NCBI GenBank assembly: GCA_963422465.1
Contig: OY730170.1
Span: forward strand, 2,828,379-2,892,378
From: Lichina pygmaea
Taxonomy: Eukaryota; Ascomycota; Lichinomycetes; Lichinales; Lichinaceae
DNA length: 64,000 nt
Reading direction: 5' to 3'
Position 1 is the stretch's first letter, and the number at the start of each line of letters is the position of its first letter. Shown here in pieces: positions 61,650 to 64,000 of the stretch. Under the pieces are notes generated by a model, which was not told where the DNA came from, ran no database searches, and saw nothing but the letters and a program-made list of their open reading frames with translations. A program made the position numbers and the translations under genes.

Positions 61650-62059
61650 CCAGGCTTGAAGTTCAAAGAGCTGGGGCCCTTTTTGCTGGCTATCGCTGTG
61701 ATTTATCTTTAGCTCTACCCGTTGCCTTTCTCGACGGAGCCTCGGCCGGCTCTCTACGCACTGCGCTGACTAATGAAGACATGTCGTCAAAGGGGCTCAA
61801 CGATGCCTATAACGCCAGCACGCCTCGACAGCGGCATGATCGGCTTCTCCAGTTGTAGGGCTAGCCCTACCATTTAGCCGAGGCAACCTTGCTTTAATAC
61901 TGTACCGTAAGCGAAGCCGTAACTCTCACGAAGTATTTATAGCTGGAGCTACTTATTACTGTACCCTTGTACCACGTCGCTGCACGTCAACATCCGTAGC
62001 AGCTCGAAGGCTGCTGTACTCCGTACGTTAGTCTGGTTCAGGCTCGGGTAGGAGGAACA
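61650..62059. other. Intergenic region between the ATR kinase and ISN1
   Basis: About 410 bp without a supported gene. It holds the ATR 3' UTR and ISN1 promoter. Confidence 0.6.
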
Positions 62060-64000
62060 ATGACCACCAAATACCGCGTAGAATGTAATTGGATTTTGTT
62101 TTACGATTGCCCCTATTCTAATGTACCATCGGCGACTCATTGCTAACGTGAGCAACCCAAGATGCACTCAAGGTCCGTGGAACGCAAAGCACAATGGCCC
62201 TTCAATCATATCTTGGCTAGCCGCGTTGACTGGAGTGAGAGATAGACTCACCGGAGGGATCAATTGGTCAGGAGTCTAGCTATCCTCTACAGGTGCAGGA
62301 CACGGCTAACTTGGTGCCTGCAGATTGAATGGATCAAGGTATGACTATAGCCGCTTCAGGCTTCGTCCTCGAATTCGATGGCCTCTGGGTCAAACACATG
62401 TGTGACATCCAAAGCAGGGTCTTCTCGCTGTTCCCTTTGTGCTTCATGCACAGCCCACGGCTCTATACGATCATGGGATGGTCACCAACGCGACGCAATT
62501 GGCGGCGAATGTGCGACGGCGGTATGCCGAGATCATGCGAGACGTGGAAGAGTTGATCAATGATCACAGTATGCGGGGACTATCCTCATCTCGCTTCTGA
62601 TCAGGGGACTCATGAGTGTCTCGTCCATCTACAGTCGTCCAGCAGGAGGCCGGCGCACCCGAGCGATCCAAGCTCAAGTCCCTCGTTCCAACAGTTGGGA
62701 ACTTCTTTACGCCGTTGCCGCTGGAGGCCGCTTTCCTCTTCCAAGATGAGCTTCGGCGGATAAGCTCACGCCATTTTGTGGCGCCTTCGTTTAACGACGT
62801 CCGCTTGACGCTCAACACGGCCCAACTCATGAGTCTCGTCCGGGCCAACCCAGTTCAGCTCATCACATTCGACGGGGATCTGACGCTCTACGACGATGGT
62901 GAGAGCTTGACGTCCAACAACCCGGTAATTCCGCGCATCATCCGTCTTTTGCAGCAGAACATCTGCGTGGGTATTGTCACGGCAGCGGGGTATACGGACG
63001 CGCGGGGCTACTACCGCAGATTACATGGGCTGCTTGACGCTGCGTGCAATGCTCCCTCCATAGATTTGGGTGCCGCCCCTTCCGGTGGCCATCCGCAAGC
63101 ATCAGGAAACGGTCTCACCGAGGCGCAGCGGCGGAATCTCGTCGTCATCGGCGGCGAATGCAACTTCTTGCTTCGTGTCGAACCGGACGATGCAGCCGTG
63201 GATCGAACTATGACGCTGAAATTTGTACCGCGGGATGACTGGGCTCTGAATGAGATGAAAGATTGGAGGCAGGAGGACATTCAAGAGCTTCTGAGTGTCG
63301 CGGACTCTGCCCTGCGGGAGTGTATTGAGAATATGAACCTACCCGCCAAAGTCGTCAGGAAGCCGTGGGCCGTGGGCATCATCCCAGATCAGAACGCCAG
63401 ACTTTCGAGGGAACAGCTTGAGGAGACGGTTTTGGTGGTGCAGAGGAAGCTGCAGTTGGGAACGCGGGAGAGATTGCCCTTCTGTGCTTTCAATGGTAAG
63501 TGTAGATCAGCAGGTACTTGCTTATCCTGGTGTCTGTGATGTTTCAATTCGTGGTTGTTTCCAGAATCGGCCATTCTGGTACATCTGACGATGTCCGCAT
63601 CGCTCGCTAATGACTGGGGTGAATCTTACCTTCTAGGAGGACACGACGTCTTTGTCGACATTGGTGATAAAAGCTGGGGCGTGCTCTGCATGCAGCGCTT
63701 CTTCGGCGGCATCCCTGGTCACCGCTCGCTCCATGTCGGCGACCAGTTTCTGTCGGCCGGTGCCAATGACTTCAAGGTCCGTCGTCGTGTTTTCATCCTC
63801 CTACTCTACCTCGGACTTGGGCTTCTTCTTCTTCTTCTTCTTCTCCTCCTTCTTCTCTTCGATCGCCTCCAGTCAGTATGAACCGTCGTGCAGCAGCGAG
63901 ACTGAACAAATTCCCAACTACAGGCGAGACTGGCCTGTACAACAGCTTGGATCGCGAACCCAGCGGAGACGGTGGCATTGCTGGATGAACTCCAGGGGCT
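62060..64000 (+). CDS. ISN1: IMP-specific 5'-nucleotidase Isn1 (3' end beyond the window)
   Basis: Eight exons are seen: 62060–62084, 62162–62172, 62246–62266, 62324–62338, 62418–62568, 62635–63495, 63637–63776 and 63924 to the edge. Isn1 dephosphorylates IMP to inosine in purine metabolism. Splicing rebuilds the family N-terminus MTTKYRVE-Y-ALK-THRRDQL-IEWIK-GLLAVPFVLHAQPT. The core has LVPTVGNFFTPLPLEAAFLF, the HAD-type motif FDGDLTLYDDG (near 153) with its nucleophilic Asp, and AVGIIPDQNARLSREQLEET. GGHDVFVDIGDKSWGV, HVGDQFLSAGANDFK and ARLACTTAWIANPAETV follow near the C-terminus. Exons 2–4 are 11, 21 and 15 nt, which is unusual. A CTT-rich tract sits in intron 7. Only the last residues should be missing. 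Confidence 0.93.

Overview
This window is nuclear DNA of a filamentous ascomycete (Pezizomycotina). Genes sit on both strands and are split by short GT–AG introns, mostly 50–130 nt, with CTGAC/CTAAC branch sites. Gene content is typically fungal: NIC96, a Csm3/Swi3 fork-protection subunit, the fungal 20.9-kDa complex I subunit, IMP-specific 5'-nucleotidase ISN1, a Vnx1-type antiporter and a rhodanese-PTP MAPK phosphatase. I cannot name the genus. The intergenic DNA is rich in TACGTAC-type words. All gene models below were spliced by hand from donor, branch and acceptor sites and conserved protein blocks; every complete model closes in frame.

Layout. 1–6.4 kb: the 3' end of a low-complexity gene, then VNX1 on the minus strand. 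6.4–11.1 kb: gene-poor, with an old Copia-like LTR relic and a two-exon gene for a small secreted cysteine-rich protein. 11.1–25.9 kb: RPT6, the PTP, an FGGY pentulose kinase divergent from EMC10, and NIC96. 25.9–30.0 kb: a repeat island in which a Tad-like LINE fragment lies inside a Tc1/mariner-type element, with clean TSD and TIRs. 30.0–45.3 kb: RCC1, a degenerate ~160-bp tandem array, PAF1, SKI2 and an importin-7/8 receptor. 46.9–64 kb: COX16, CSM3 divergent from the complex I subunit, TAD2 divergent from a 24-exon ATR/Mec1 kinase, and ISN1, which runs off the right edge.

Functional themes. Most genes are conserved housekeeping genes. They cover proteolysis (RPT6), nuclear transport (NIC96, RCC1 and the importin), transcription elongation (PAF1), cytoplasmic RNA decay (SKI2), respiration (COX16 and complex I), tRNA editing (TAD2), membrane-protein insertion (EMC10), cation homeostasis (VNX1) and purine metabolism (ISN1). 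CSM3 and ATR, two parts of the replication checkpoint, lie within 3 kb of each other, and an MCB-type ACGCGT site lies in the CSM3 promoter.

I see no tRNA, rRNA, CRISPR or biosynthetic cluster, and no convincing new multi-gene system. The most novel items are the secreted cysteine-rich protein, the ISN1 microexons, the nested transposon and the RCC1/PAF1 repeat array.
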